A stretch of DNA of 64,000 nt from Datura wrightii. Its lineage: Eukaryota; Streptophyta; Magnoliopsida; Solanales; Solanaceae. This document shows positions 21,998 to 33,879 of the stretch, piece by piece. Under the pieces are notes generated by a model. That model searched no databases and had not been told where the DNA came from. It was given only the letters and a program-made list of their open reading frames with translations. Position numbers and translations under genes: made by a program. The stretch covers positions 94,508,001 through 94,572,000 of the forward strand of contig JASDFA010000010.1 in the NCBI GenBank assembly GCA_035772735.1, given 5' to 3'. Each line of letters starts with the position of its first letter. The stretch's first letter is position 1.

Positions 21998-24233
21998 TCT
22001 CACGACCCGAACATAGACCCGGATCGAGACACGGGACAAGAAACCCCGAGAGGCTCTAGGTCGACCCATGGTATGAACATAAGATCTAACTCAAAAATAG
22101 TAAAGTGGAAGATCAACATAATTAACATAGCGAAAGCCTGATAATCTCATATCATAGGAATACAAAACTTAAGACCGAAGATGATTACATGTTATGTCGG
22201 AAGAGCCTATACTACTGATGAGTTGATGGGACAAGACCCTAACTAACTCATTGAAGTCTGAAAATGGAAGTACTAGATACAATTAAGAAGAAGGGCCCTC
22301 GAAAGATGAGGACTCACCACTCTAGCTGATAAGTGCTAATGCAGTAGGTCTGGCTAATGACGAGACAGAGCCTGAATATCCGAGCCTATATCATGAAACA
22401 ATACAGCATAGACTATGTGGTCAGTACATGGAATGTACCAAGTATGTAAGGAAAGTAAAACCTCTAAGTAGGTAAAATCATAAATTATGCATATTATAAA
22501 ATGTAATCAAGATAAGATTCTGAGAGTAGGGCTTGCATGCTATTTTATAAAATCATGATCTGAACATAACTGAATCAAATGACCCAAAGCTGAAAACTGA
22601 TTATCATAAGTAAAACTAAACATTGGGTGAAACCTACTGAAAATAGAATATCATGACTAATGAACATGCATAACTGAAATCATGAGGAATAATGAGAGAC
22701 TCGTAATATAACTGACATTACCACGATAGAGCTTACGTGGTCCTAACTATCACACTCAAGTGAGCAGATCCGTCCAAAGCCTTGTCAGGGCTAAGGACGC
22801 TACCATGATATTGATATCAAGTTGAAGGCACCTTGGGGACAGGGGAAGCTCAAAAGAGAGGTGCCAAATAATCTGAAAATACCTACATTGGCATGTAGTT
22901 CCGAGGCATACGGTTGACTGACCCTTAGCCTACTCAGTGCTAGACACTACTCCCAAAAACATGCATATGCTCTCCATCGTTTTTCAACGAAGGTGAACCA
23001 TCGTCAAATAAAGAAGCTAACTCATAACATACATACATAAATCTAAAATCATAACATGAGGAGCCTTGGGATAAAAACCATATAACAAGTTGAAAATAGT
23101 GGGAGCATAGACTCCAAAATACATGTGGTACGCTAATACATGAAGTTAAGATAAATCATGAAGCATACTTGATCATATGGGCTTTCCCAATACTTAAACA
23201 TGCTTGACAAAGACTTGATCATTTGAAAACATGAACATAGACATGGGTAATTTGAATCATACTTTCTTCATATACATCAAATCATGCTTGAATACTTATT
23301 TCATAGATCTCAACTTTCATGAACTTTCATGGATGGGCATCATAATTTATAAAACTTAAAAACATAATTTATAATTGAAAACATTGTAAAATATGCCCAT
23401 TAATTATAATTCAACATTAAAAACATGCTTAAATCATACTCGTGACTGAAACATAGAGAATTCACATGTTGGGTTAAAACCCCATAGATTCATCAACTAG
23501 AATTTCATGAATTGAAGAGGGATTGGGCATGGGTGTGGACAATTACACCCATTCATAACCCTACATACCTGAAGAAATCTGATTTCACAACTTTCTTTCT
23601 ATCCCAATGGGAATTTGGGGAAGAACTTGAGGAATTTAAGCTTGATCACCCTTAGGAGCTTCTAGACTTGCATGCACAGACGTGAATAAGCCTAGAATGA
23701 ACTTACCCCTCTTTAAAAACTCCATTATGAGCTTAAAACGACGTAGTATAGGCCTTAGGAACATAGAAATTATGAAAAAGCCCTTAATAAATTCACAGGG
23801 AAAAACACATTGCCAGTCCCAATGTGGGACTGGATGACTCGTGCCCAATCACCACGACTCGTGGTCCTCCCCTCGTCATCTGGACCGGAAATTCTCAACA
23901 TTGGTCACCATGAGGGATACCACGACTGATTGTGTGCCCTACTACTCATGGTGACAACCCATTAGGTACACTGCCAAAAACATTCGATCTTCAATCAGCA
24001 CTTGACCACGGACCACTCAACGAATCGTGGTGCTGACCATGACACGTGGTCACACTCGTGCTCACCTCAAAACTCAAAATTCCAACCTAGTTTAAGCTCC
24101 TCACCATGAGTCACTCAATGACTCATGGTGCACCCATGGGTCACTGGGTGACTCGTCCTGTGACTTGGTGCAGAATATCCTATTTCCTCCATTTCAACTC
24201 TCGGGTTGATCTTAGAGTTTTTGGGGTATTACA
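21998..24233 (-). repeat. Element D 3' LTR
   Basis: 2236 bp, begins TCTCACGACC (a mutated TGTCATGACC) and ends GGTATTACA. It shares the phrase order of element A LTRs but is a separate family. A perfect 9-bp hairpin lies at 23813-23833 and an array of ACGACTCGTG-like words at 23830-24165. Confidence 0.82.
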
Positions 24234-24249
24234 GTATCTCTCCCTTAGG
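24234..24249 (-). other. Element D polypurine tract
   Basis: Minus strand reads CCTAAGGGAGAGATAC just upstream of the 3' LTR, preceded by AAGGATGAATGTTC as in the other Tekay elements here. Confidence 0.75.
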
Positions 24250-24479
24250 AACATTCATCCTTGAATGTGGGAAAACATATTGAAAAATTGAGAAATGCAA
24301 TCATTATACACAATACTAAACATACAAGCTTAAGATTGATGGAGTGACTGACTCCGGATTAAACTATATGACTGAACTAATTTCATGAATCACATATACA
24401 TTCATTAACATGAAAAAAATTGGGGTAAATGAGCTAAACATGAAATTGAATAGGGCACAAAGGAGGAATTTGATACCTC

Positions 24480-25775
24480 AAGCTGAAACTGAGTTAGAAG
24501 GGAATGAATGTGGGTATTTAGCCATCATATCTTCTTCGGCTTCCTACGTAGCTCCCTCAAAATGTTGGTTCTTCCACAACACCTTCACTGAAGCTATTTC
24601 TTTGTTCCCTAGCTCCCTAACCTGACGATCAAGTATTTCCATCATAATCTCCTCATAACTAAGGCTATCCTTCACACCTACACTCTCCACTGGAACAACT
24701 AAAGTTGGATCACCCAAACACTTCTTTAAGATCAAATACATGGAAAACTGGATGGACTGAATCTAATTCTGAGGGAAACTCCAACTCATATTCTATCTTG
24801 CATACCCGTTTTATAATATGATACAGACCAACATAATGGGGACTGAGTTTCCCTTTCATTCCGAATCTCATCACTCCCTTTATGGGGGATACCTTCAAAA
24901 ACACCCAATCATCGACTTCAAACTCAAGTTCTCTTCTCATCGCATCTGCATAGGACTTTTGGCGACTCTGAGTTGTTTTCAACCAGTCCCTTATAAGTTG
25001 AAATTTCTCCATAGCCTCTTGGACTGAATCTGGTCCTACTATTATGGCTTAACCGACTTCAAACTAACCAATACAAATTCTACATCTCCGCCCATAGAGA
25101 GCCTCAAATGGAGCCATCTAAATGCTGGAATGGTAGTTGTTGTTATATGCAAACTCAATAAGAGGAAAATGATCATCCAAACTACCCTTGAAATCAATCG
25201 CACATGCTCTCAACATATCGCCAAGATTATGAATGGTCCACTCCTCCTGACCATCCGTTTGCGGGTGAAAGGCTGTGCTAAGCTTTTCCTGAGTACCAAG
25301 TCCCTTTTGGAACGATCTCCAAAACACAGAGGTAAACTGAGTACCTCTATCTAATATGATGGAAAATGGCACTCCATGCAACTGAACTAACTCCTGAATG
25401 TTCAACTTAGAATAATCCTCAGCTGAATTCATAGTTTTGACTAGTAGAAATGAGCTGCCTTAGTCAACCTGTCCACAACCACCCAAATACATTCATACTA
25501 TCGAAGAGTGCGAGGCAACTTTTTAATGAAGTCCATATTGATCTCCTCCCACTTCTATGTAGGGATACTAGTGTCTCGAAGCACACCTTCAGGTCTTTGA
25601 TGCTCAACCTTCACCTGTTGACAATTCGAACACTTAGCGACAGACTCTGCTATATCCTTCTTTATGCCACTCACCCAATAGACTTCACGTAGGTCACTGT
25701 ACATATTGGTGGCACCTGGGTCTATAGAGTACTTGGAACCACGAGCCTCGTGCAACATCCGATCTCTCAAATCAT
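24480..25775 (-). pseudogene. Element D integrase and chromodomain, broken
   Basis: Minus-strand integrase: zinc-binding CSNCQQVKVEHQRPEG, core with SIILDRGTQFTS and TAFHPQTDGQEEWTIHN, then LIEFAYNNNYHSS, the C-terminal SH3-like part (VDDWVFLKVSPIKGVMRFGMKGKLSPHYVG) and chromodomain end (IASVKVLWKNQHFEGAT). Unlike A, the region between core and chromodomain is present, so D serves as the reference for what A lost. Stops and shifts occur near 24740, 25020 and 25440. Confidence 0.85.
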
Positions 25776-25969
25776 CAATGCCTGGAACAAATAAGTGATC
25801 CTGATATCAAAGCACCCCACCTCCCCCTTTGGAGAAGATTTCTACCTTCTGATTTTGAATAGCTTCCTTCAACTTTACCAAAATAGGATCCTCATCTTGT
25901 CTAGGTTTAACTTTGGTTAATAAGGATGATTTTGACCCATTCTAAACAATGACACCACCATCTGTCGAG

Positions 25970-27295
25970 TCAATAGGACAGACTCCTAGTCATGCAAGAT
26001 GATGTACATCCGTCACTAACTCCTTCCTTGCCTCGCCTACATGGGACACACTCTCCATTGAAAGCCTGCTAAGAGTGTCTGCCACCACATTCGCCTTTCC
26101 CAGATGATAAAGGACACTTATATCATAATCCTTCAAAAGCTCCAATCACCTTATCTGTCATAGATTCAAATCCTTTTAGGTAAATACATATTGTAGGCTT
26201 TTGTGGTCCGTAAACACATCTACATGAACCCCGTACAGATAGCGTCTCCAAATCTTCAAAGAAAATACTACCGCCACCAATTCAAGATCATGAGTTGGGT
26301 AGTTCTTTGCATGGACCTTCAGCTGCCTGGAAGCATAGGCTATGACCTTACCGCGCTGTATGAGTAAACAACCAAGAATAATCCTCTAGGCGTCATAATG
26401 TACCCCAAAACCTTTGGTACCCTCAGGTAGGGTCAACACAGGTGCTGAGGTAAGTCGAGTCTTCAACTGTAGGAAGCTCTTCTCACAAGCCTCCATCTAT
26501 TAAAACTTCACTTTCGTCTAGGTCAATTTAGTCAACGGGGCTGCAATGGATGAAAACACCTATAAAAACCTCCGATAATAACCAGCTAAACCCAAGAAAC
26601 TCCTGATATTTGAAGGACTAACTGGTCTAGGCCAAACCTTCACCACTTTTATCTTTTGAGAGTCCACCTGTACACCCTCACTCGACACCACATGACCAAA
26701 AAATGCCACCGAGTTCAATCAAAACTCGCATTTACTTAATTTAGCGTACAACTGGCGGTCCTTAAGAGTCTGTAGCACCACCCTCAAATTAGCGGCATGC
26801 TCCTCTTTGCTCTAACTGTGTATAAAGATATCATCTATGAACACAATAATGAACATATCCAAATATTGGTTGAACACCCTATTCATCAAATCTATAAAGG
26901 TTGTAGGAGCATTCGTTTGTCCAAAATACATAACTACAAACTCATAGTGACCATACCGAGTCCTAAAGGTTGTCTTCGGGACGTCACTCTCCCGAACCCT
27001 GAGATGATGGTATCCGAATATGAGGTCTATTTAGAAAAGCACTTAGCACCCTTAAGCTAGTCAAACAAATCATCAATAATGGGAAGAGGATACCTGTTCT
27101 TGATGGTAACTTTGTTCGATTGCTGATAATCAATGCACATGTGAAGGGAACCATCCTTATTTAAGACAAAGAGAATTGGTGCACCCCATGGAGATTTGCT
27201 CGGTCTGATGAAGCCTTTGTCAATGAGATCCATCAACTGCTCCGTCAACTTCTTTAGCTCAGTTGGATCCATTTTGTAAGGAGGAATAGATATAG
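25970..27295 (-). pseudogene. Element D reverse transcriptase and RNase H, broken
   Basis: Minus strand. Reverse transcriptase starts with ELKKLTEQLMDLIDKGFIRPSKSPWGAP and MCIDYQQSNKVTIKNRYPLP; the catalytic motif is intact as VFIDDIF near 26830. RNase H is read through several stops between 26000 and 26420, ending in an ALSRLS-like segment. Many scattered single-base stops. Confidence 0.82.
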
Positions 27296-28035
27296 ACTAT
27301 ATATCGGGAAGAAGGTCAATACAAAAATCGATCTCCCGATCGGGAGGGATTCCTAGTAAATAATTTAGAAACACCTTTGGGTAATCACACACTACAGGAA
27401 CTTATTGAATAGTCGGGATTTAGGACGTAGCATCATTAAGCCAAACTAGATGGTACACGTAACCTTTAGAAATCATCTTCCTGTCCTTAAGGTAGGAAAT
27501 GAAGCGACCTACAGGCACAACTAAATTACCTTCCACTCTAATAGTGGTTCACTTAGAAATCTTAACTCTACTGCACGAGTTCTACAATTGATTGATGCAT
27601 AACATGTATGTAGCCAATCCATCCTGAAGATAACATCAAAATCGTTCATAGCTAACTATACTAATTTTGCCGAGGTGACCATTTGAAGAACTATGACAGG
27701 GCAATTTCTATATACCCATCGAGCTATAACTAAACCACTGACCAGAGTAGAGATTAGGAAGGGTTCTGATAAAATTTTGGGACTGACTCCGAAACTACTA
27801 GCAACATAGGGCGTTACAAAAGAAAAAGTAGCCCCTGGATCTAACAATGCATACACATCAAGGTTGAATACTCATAACATCCAATGACTACATCTAGGGA
27901 GATCTGCTGCTCCTAATTGGATGCTAGGGCATAGAATCTATTTTGACACTGACCACCACCCGCACTAGTAGATGCCCCCTTCTTGGCTGGGCGTGCTGGT
28001 GGAGTGCTAAATAGGAGGCTTGGCCTCAGCCCTTA
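27296..28035 (-). pseudogene. Element D protease region and gag/protease border, truncated
   Basis: Minus strand. Protease keeps ALLDPGATFSFVTPYVA (D-P-G-A, the active-site region of this family) and FLISTLVSGLVIARWVYRNCPV. Upstream there is GASTSAGGGQCQNRFYALAS, the usual gag tail before protease, and then the element stops at the border with F. The rest of gag is missing. Confidence 0.8.
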
Positions 28036-29476
28036 TGTCACGCCCCACCTTGGGGGGTATGACTGGCACCTGATGCCCTAGTAGGACTTAGACTGCTAAC
28101 TGGTGAGCCTAAGCACATTTGGTGCCTGGCTAGGTCTAACTCAGATTTTTGGAAACAACGGACTATATAACGGCTGTAAATGCAGCCTTCGGCCGACTGG
28201 GCCGATAGCCACCTGTACTGTAATATCAGCTAACAAGAATCGTACTCATATAGGGAAACCTATGCGGGCCGACAAGGACACCATGCTATCTAGTTATCTT
28301 TAACTCAATATAATGAATACTGAACATCTACGTAACCGGCAAGGTCACCACTACTATTTGAATACGGCCCCACACGGCCAACACAATCAACAACACGAAA
28401 CAGCTAGACATACGCACGACCCTACACGACCGGCATAACTAACCACAGGGAAAATATATACAGACTGCAAGCCTCTAGGAATATTAATAAGATGGTTGGG
28501 ACAGGGCCCCGACCTACCCGCACTATACAACAAAAGAAAATGAAATACACCTCTGAATATCAAGCTCCGGATGACAGGAGCTGATGACTCTGCGCTGGCT
28601 AGGATCACGAGGGATCGACTCCTCGTCTGTGAGTACCTGCAGGCAAGTAATGCAGCGCCCCAAGCGGGCGTCAGTACCACTGGTACCGAGTATGCAAAGC
28701 AACTGGATACAACTGAATACAACTAACATAACTAGCAATTCTAAATAGTAGGAGATAACTGAATCTGTAAGAATTGATATGAACTGAATCAGACTTTCTA
28801 TGGTGTGATAGGGCAGGAGCGTACCTATAGACGCGGCGGCCTGCTTTCTATTAACTAATATATATCACATAAATACATATATATATATATAGCAAACAAG
28901 AGCCAATACCAACCCCCATAAGCCGGATGGCGCCAAGCAATCAAACAATCTATATACCCCTACCCGGGTCAAAACCAGCCAAAAATAAGTCACTCCACTC
29001 ATCTGCTAATTACGAGCACCTATGTCGGCCCCCCGGGTCTCCGGCTCGGGCCATAGCCTCCGATATAAACAACCGTGTCTGAGTCCGGAGGACTCCTATA
29101 CTGTATCTATAACTGTAACTGTATATGAATCTGTTCCCTGGGTGCTTGCGCACAATAGGGCTATCTGTACTGTAATGCTGATCAGCCTGATGTGGGGAAA
29201 GCTTCATCCCATCTTCGTCCAAACTAGGGACGGCATGCCACTCCTTGGAGTGACGTAAACCCACCCGCTTAGTGGGCGACACAGTTACCAACCCAGGGGC
29301 GGCAAGGATGCTCAAAAGGGTGCCATCACGACACAACCAAGTCTCAACAAACAATAAGCACATATATAACAAGCATGTTTAACCTGAAAAATACTATCTG
29401 AATTCTGATTTCTTATTCTGATCTCTTTCTGTATTATACTGATTCTCATACTGCTTTATACTGAATCTGTGATCTT

Positions 29477-29580
29477 TATCTAACTGCATGGCTAATTTGT
29501 AGCCAAGATACTATCTAACTGTATGGCTATACCGTAGCCAAGATATCATCTGTCTGTTGGCTAATCTGTAGCCAAGATAC
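29477..29580 (-). repeat. Three-unit minisatellite in solo LTR F
   Basis: Units of 35, 35 and 34 bp (29477-29511, 29512-29546, 29547-29580) sharing GTAGCCAAGATA. Each unit has a small inverted repeat around GGCTA...TAGCC; the middle one is imperfect in its spacer. Confidence 0.8.
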
Positions 29581-30357
29581 TATCTGACTGTCTGATTTTA
29601 CTTTACTAACTCTTATTCTAAATATCTGTCATATTATTCTAGAAACATGCTTGCTAATCACATACTGGGCTATACTGAGTCTGGAATGCTAACTTGCCAT
29701 TTTGGCGCATGCTTTACTAACTTTTGGACTGAGTACGATATAACAACGCAAACCAGATTTACTGAACTTGCACAATACTCAATATTCAACTCCGAGAATT
29801 CTACTACGGAGTTTACTATTCTATACAAGGCTAAAACTACTAACTTGCCGAAGAAACTGGCTTTACATACCTTAACCGCAGTTTATCAGACTAACAGATG
29901 AAGCTCGGTCAGTACTCCAGCTATTTCTCCCAACTGCATTTACATATATGTCAATTAGAACTAAATACACCAATATTCTGAAAGAAAACGTCACTTTCGA
30001 TATATTTATAGCCTAAACTTTGGCTTATCGAAAGACGGTCAAAAACTTGCTATTTCTCGAAAGTCCAAAAGGGAGAAATATTCACTTTATGGCTAGGAGC
30101 ATATAGACACTAATCTGGAGCAATTTCACTTACCTTAGCCTGATAGCACGACGATTTGTCGACCGAAGTTTGCGAAACTAAATCCGTAGGAATGCTCCTT
30201 GCTGCTAAATACCTCGGTATCTAAGGTTAATTTGGATTTGGACCGCGTTTGACGGCGTAATCAGATGAATATTATAAGAGATTCTCGATCCTCCTTGTTT
30301 TCCCTTGGTTTCTCTGGAAATTATATGAGTTATATCATCAAAAACCGAAGTGAGGGG

Positions 30358-30365
30358 TTTATATA
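30358..30365 (-). promoter_or_regulatory. Probable TATA box of solo LTR F
   Basis: Minus strand reads CTATATAAACC. It lies just downstream (in LTR sense) of the inverted-repeat cluster at 30404-30471, the same arrangement as in element B. Confidence 0.5.
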
Positions 30366-30597
30366 GTTGGGTCTGGACAGGGCCAACATGTCACGGAGCC
30401 AACGTGGAGGCTCCACCTCCATGACACGTTGCCATCGCGGATGGGTTCTGCCCCAACTCCTTCCGCGATGGTTCGACAGGTTTCTCATCTGGTCTTTTCC
30501 CGGGCCTTTTTCTAGCATGTATGGCTCTCAAATACTCTTGACCAACATGCGAATAGGCCATCTATGTGTTGGGAATTTTACGGGGTGTAACACCTTA

Positions 30598-30919
30598 TCA
30601 TGACCCTTCCTGGATGTTGGGTATTCCCTAAGCATAAGTTCGAGCTTCCCACCTTATATATGTGTTGGGAATCCTTTTTGCAATCTTCATGTGATGATAG
30701 ATCTTCATTCTTTCTTTGCAAATGGCCATTCTCTCATATGCTAAAATCTGAAATATATAGAACTCATTAAGCTAGTCTAGTCACAACTTGGATGCTTCAT
30801 TCCAGTCTAAGTCCATCTTTTTCAGAGCCCATAATACCTTATGCTCTAACTCTACCAATAGATGAGATGACTTGCCATAAACTAACTGATATGGAACTGA
30901 GACGATGGGGTTCTTATAA
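30598..30919 (-). pseudogene. Element T integrase, C-terminal fragment
   Basis: Minus strand reads PYQLVYGKSSHLLVELEHK, LWALKKMDLDWNEASKL and ERMAICKERMKIYHHMK, the phrase order following the integrase core in Tat/Athila elements. The core itself continues at 41541 on the other side of G. Stops at three points. After KIAKR the match to the family becomes weak. Confidence 0.8.
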
Positions 30920-33672
30920 TATAACACCCCAAACAATTTTTGGTGATTATTTGATGTTTTGTTCTAGGTTAGTGAAAGTACGGGTTGTATATTGGTCGTA
31001 GGTGTCAAGGGAAATGTGTACGATCAAAAAACCAAAGAGTATGTAATGTTCATAAGTAAGGGTCAAATTTAAACCACCATATCTCCAAATATATAATGAA
31101 TTAGAAGCCCCACGACCTATCAAATTAAAGATCTTTGAGTCTAGTTTTCCGAACATCAAACTTATTGTCAATCATAGTTCGGAGTAAGGAGTTATGAGCA
31201 TTTTACCGAACCATCATGAGCGGTAACGCGGGCATGACGCCCTAGCGCCTCCATCGCCCTATTTACTCAACATCTAATTTTTCACTAGAAAACATTTTCA
31301 GCTAAATATAAATCGACCAGCTTTCTAAGGATTCCATTTCTCTCTCAATTCCATCAGCTAGGACAAAGAAAATCAAGGAGGAACATCAAGCAAAGTTAAA
31401 GAAAATCACAAGATAAGTTGAGATTACCTTGCCAAGTATGTTAGGGGCTATTTTAGAACTCATTTTGGCAAGGTTTTGAAGAAGTTTTTCTGCGTTTCAA
31501 AATCTATTTGGACTGCCTATATATCCATCTTTGAGTAGGTGTTGAAATCAGGAGAAAAGGTAAGGATTTCACCCCTTTTAAACCTCTCAAATTGCAAAGC
31601 AAAAATATGGAAATAGGCAGCTAACTGAACTGCCGATGGACTGTTTGTTAGCTGAGTTTTGCTCATTTTCCTCGGGCTTTTTGGCTGTTTATTTTGAATT
31701 ATACTTCATATTGAGGGGTAGAACCACGGAAAAAAAAGGTAAAATTTCCTCTGGTTTCTCCCTCAAAAGTTAGTTAAAATTAGTTGAGAAAATGGCTAAA
31801 TGTTGTTGATGTTGCCATGTGTTGTTGTTGTTATTTTCACTGCCTCTGGTTAGTTATGTTGGCTGCATTTTTTTGATATAGATTAAGCTTGTAGTTGGCA
31901 TATATAACCACTGGATTACGGAGGTTGAAGGATGATCATTGATATAGGAAATCGTCTAGAGAAAAGTTAATCGGAGAAAGGTATATAAGGCGCCCCGTCT
32001 ATCATTCTTTTAAGAACGATTCGTGTGTTGTGATTCAAATGAGACAGAAACCTATCTAAAATTCTTGAGGAAGTATGTTATGCTTCATTTAAGCTTTAAA
32101 TTCCCATGTTTTATTGACGATAAATGTTAAGATTATGCCTAGCCGAAGTGAGATACCTAAAGTGTGATATTGTGTTGATTGTTGTCGAAGTTGTACATGG
32201 AGTAGGAGACCCCCAGCGTGGGCATTGTTAGGTGGTACTTATTGTATGTAATGTGTATATATATGTGATGTTAAATGTGTTTAAAGGTCTGGTTTCTAAC
32301 TGAATTTGGTGAAACAACCGAGATGAGGACGTGTAAACGATTTTAAGCCATGTAAAGACGTAGCAAGCTATTGAGGGTAAACGAGCTTACCAAATTAGGA
32401 TTACCTGGTTATGGTTTTCCTTTATATTATGTGTATGTTATGGAATACGTCAGGCCAAGGGGATGTTTCATAATCCCTTTCCCTTAAGCCGAACGACAAG
32501 CTAGCGAGTTTTTGAGCTCTATGTCCCTTGGAGACGATCTATAAATTTTGTTGAAACTCTTAGGTTATTCGTAGTTCCTTATGATTTGTACAAGTTTTTA
32601 GTACATGCATTTAAGTTCTATTTTCTATCTTTACATGTTATATGTACTCAGTTCCAGTTATGCATTACGAAGGAGGCCTATGTAGGCCACAGGTTTAGTA
32701 TTCGTCATTTCTATATTGTATGTATTGAGCAGGTCCAGTATAAGCCATATCGGCTCCATTTATGATTTTGACTAAGATTAATTGATTTTACCTCGGTGTG
32801 GTACACCGGCTGGAGGTCTTGTTGTTTTACCCCGGTGTGGTACACCGGTTGGACGGAGTTTACCCCGGTATGGTACACCGGTTGGAGGCATTTTTATTTT
32901 TACCCCGGTATGGTACACCGGCTGGAGGCATTTTTATTTTACCCCGGTGTGGTACACTGGGTGCACGAATTGTATATAGATTTTAAGGTTGGAAGTCTAC
33001 TGGCATGTCAGTTATAGTCTTTGATGTGCATTAGATGGTTGCATTTACACTTCAGTAATGTGTTATTATCAGGTTTCTGTTTTCAGAATTTTGGGTTACT
33101 ACTCCTTATTTCTGGCCTAGATATCATTTTTATCTTACATGTTTACAGTTTTTAGCCTTACATACCAGTCCATTCTATTCGTACTGATGTCCCTTCATCT
33201 AGGGATCCTTCCTACAATTGTGCTGCATGTAGAAGCTGAGGCTCAGATCATTGGACGTAGTAGGAGACAGACTTCAGCAAAATAGTGGTATGCTCCTCTC
33301 TTCCAGGAGCCATGTCCTAGTTTGGACTATTTTCAATTTTGTGTACAACATGGTTAGGCCGGGGCCTTGTCCCGTGCATTTCAGTTTGTTTACTCTGTAG
33401 AGGCTGATGTGGACTAGTTTGTATAGTAGATTGGGTTGTGTAGTCATATCGGTTTTTCATTTCCTTGCTTAGCTTTATTATAGCCTTGTCGGCTTTTCAG
33501 GTTGCATATTTATAATAGTCAAGGCATTATTGGCCCAGTATTTATCATGGTTGGTTATGATAGGTGGCTTGGTCAGCCTTAGTGTTACATTTATAGATGC
33601 TATATAGTCGGCTTCTCGATCGACCATGAATCGAGTGCTAGTTGCACCCTACCCTAGTTTTGGGGCGTGACA
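30920..33672 (+). repeat. Element G 5' LTR
   Basis: 2753 bp, begins TATAACACCCC, ends GGGGCGTGACA; co-linear with 38771-41535. It includes a GC-rich inverted-repeat cluster at 31215-31262 and a five-unit minisatellite at 32789-32965. Confidence 0.9.
32789..32965 (+). repeat. Five-unit minisatellite in G 5' LTR
   Basis: Units of about 33-40 bp start near 32789, 32829, 32862, 32902 and 32940, each with ACCCCGGTRTGGTACACCGG followed by a TGGAGG spacer. The second unit has a perfect inverted repeat CCGGTGT-GGT-ACACCGG (32832-32848). The ORFs here are open only because the unit repeats; they are not genes. Confidence 0.85.
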
Positions 33673-33674
33673 AC

Positions 33675-33690
33675 CTTCGTATCAGAGCGA
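33675..33690 (+). other. Element G primer-binding site (initiator Met tRNA type)
   Basis: CCTTCGTATCAGAGCG just after the 5' LTR; compare TGGTATCAGAGC. One mismatch. Confidence 0.8.
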
Positions 33691-33879
33691 AATCGTGTCC
33701 TAGGGAGTCTAGAATGTCATATCAAGTAGAGTCTTACTTATGGGTATGTTGTGCACCATTCTTATAATCAGGAGGCTACAGGACATTTAGGAATTGTTTC
33801 AGTTCTTTTACTAATAGTTCGTGCTATAAGTCGAGCTCATAAGTACTGTGATATCTAAATCGTGTTATTCTTTTAGAGT

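Larger units (their letters stand above)
21998..28035 (-). mobile_element. Element D: Tekay/Del-type chromovirus, 5' end missing
   Basis: Minus-strand element with 3' LTR (21998-24233), polypurine tract, chromodomain/integrase, RNase H, reverse transcriptase, protease and the gag/protease border, stopping abruptly at about 28030-28035 next to solo LTR F. No gag body, primer site or 5' LTR exists, and none reappears after F. It interrupts the E/K gag directly after KQNPK. The 5-mer before it is CCAAG, but the other target copy is lost. Confidence 0.82.
28036..30592 (-). mobile_element. Element F: solo LTR with perfect target duplication
   Basis: 2557 bp bounded by TGTCACGCCCC and GGGTGTAACA, flanked by identical CCTTA (28031-28035 and 30593-30597). 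Terminal sequences fit a chromovirus LTR read on the minus strand (TGTTACACCCC...GGGCGTGACA). No internal region or second LTR is present, the signature of unequal recombination between two LTRs. It lies exactly at the D/T junction. It contains a TATA box, perfect inverted repeats and a three-unit minisatellite. Confidence 0.88.

Noticed and set aside
29010..29372. 120-codon minus-strand ORF inside solo LTR F
   Set aside because: Within LTR sequence, no recognisable domain, no counterpart in a related LTR that I can see.
32789..32965. Possible CRISPR-like array of regularly spaced repeats
   Set aside because: Spacers are themselves repeated and the array is duplicated in both LTRs of a plant retrotransposon; it is a minisatellite.
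32782..33017. Three overlapping ORFs rich in TPVWYTG-like repeats (also 40641-40983)
   Set aside because: They are translations of the G minisatellite in all three frames.
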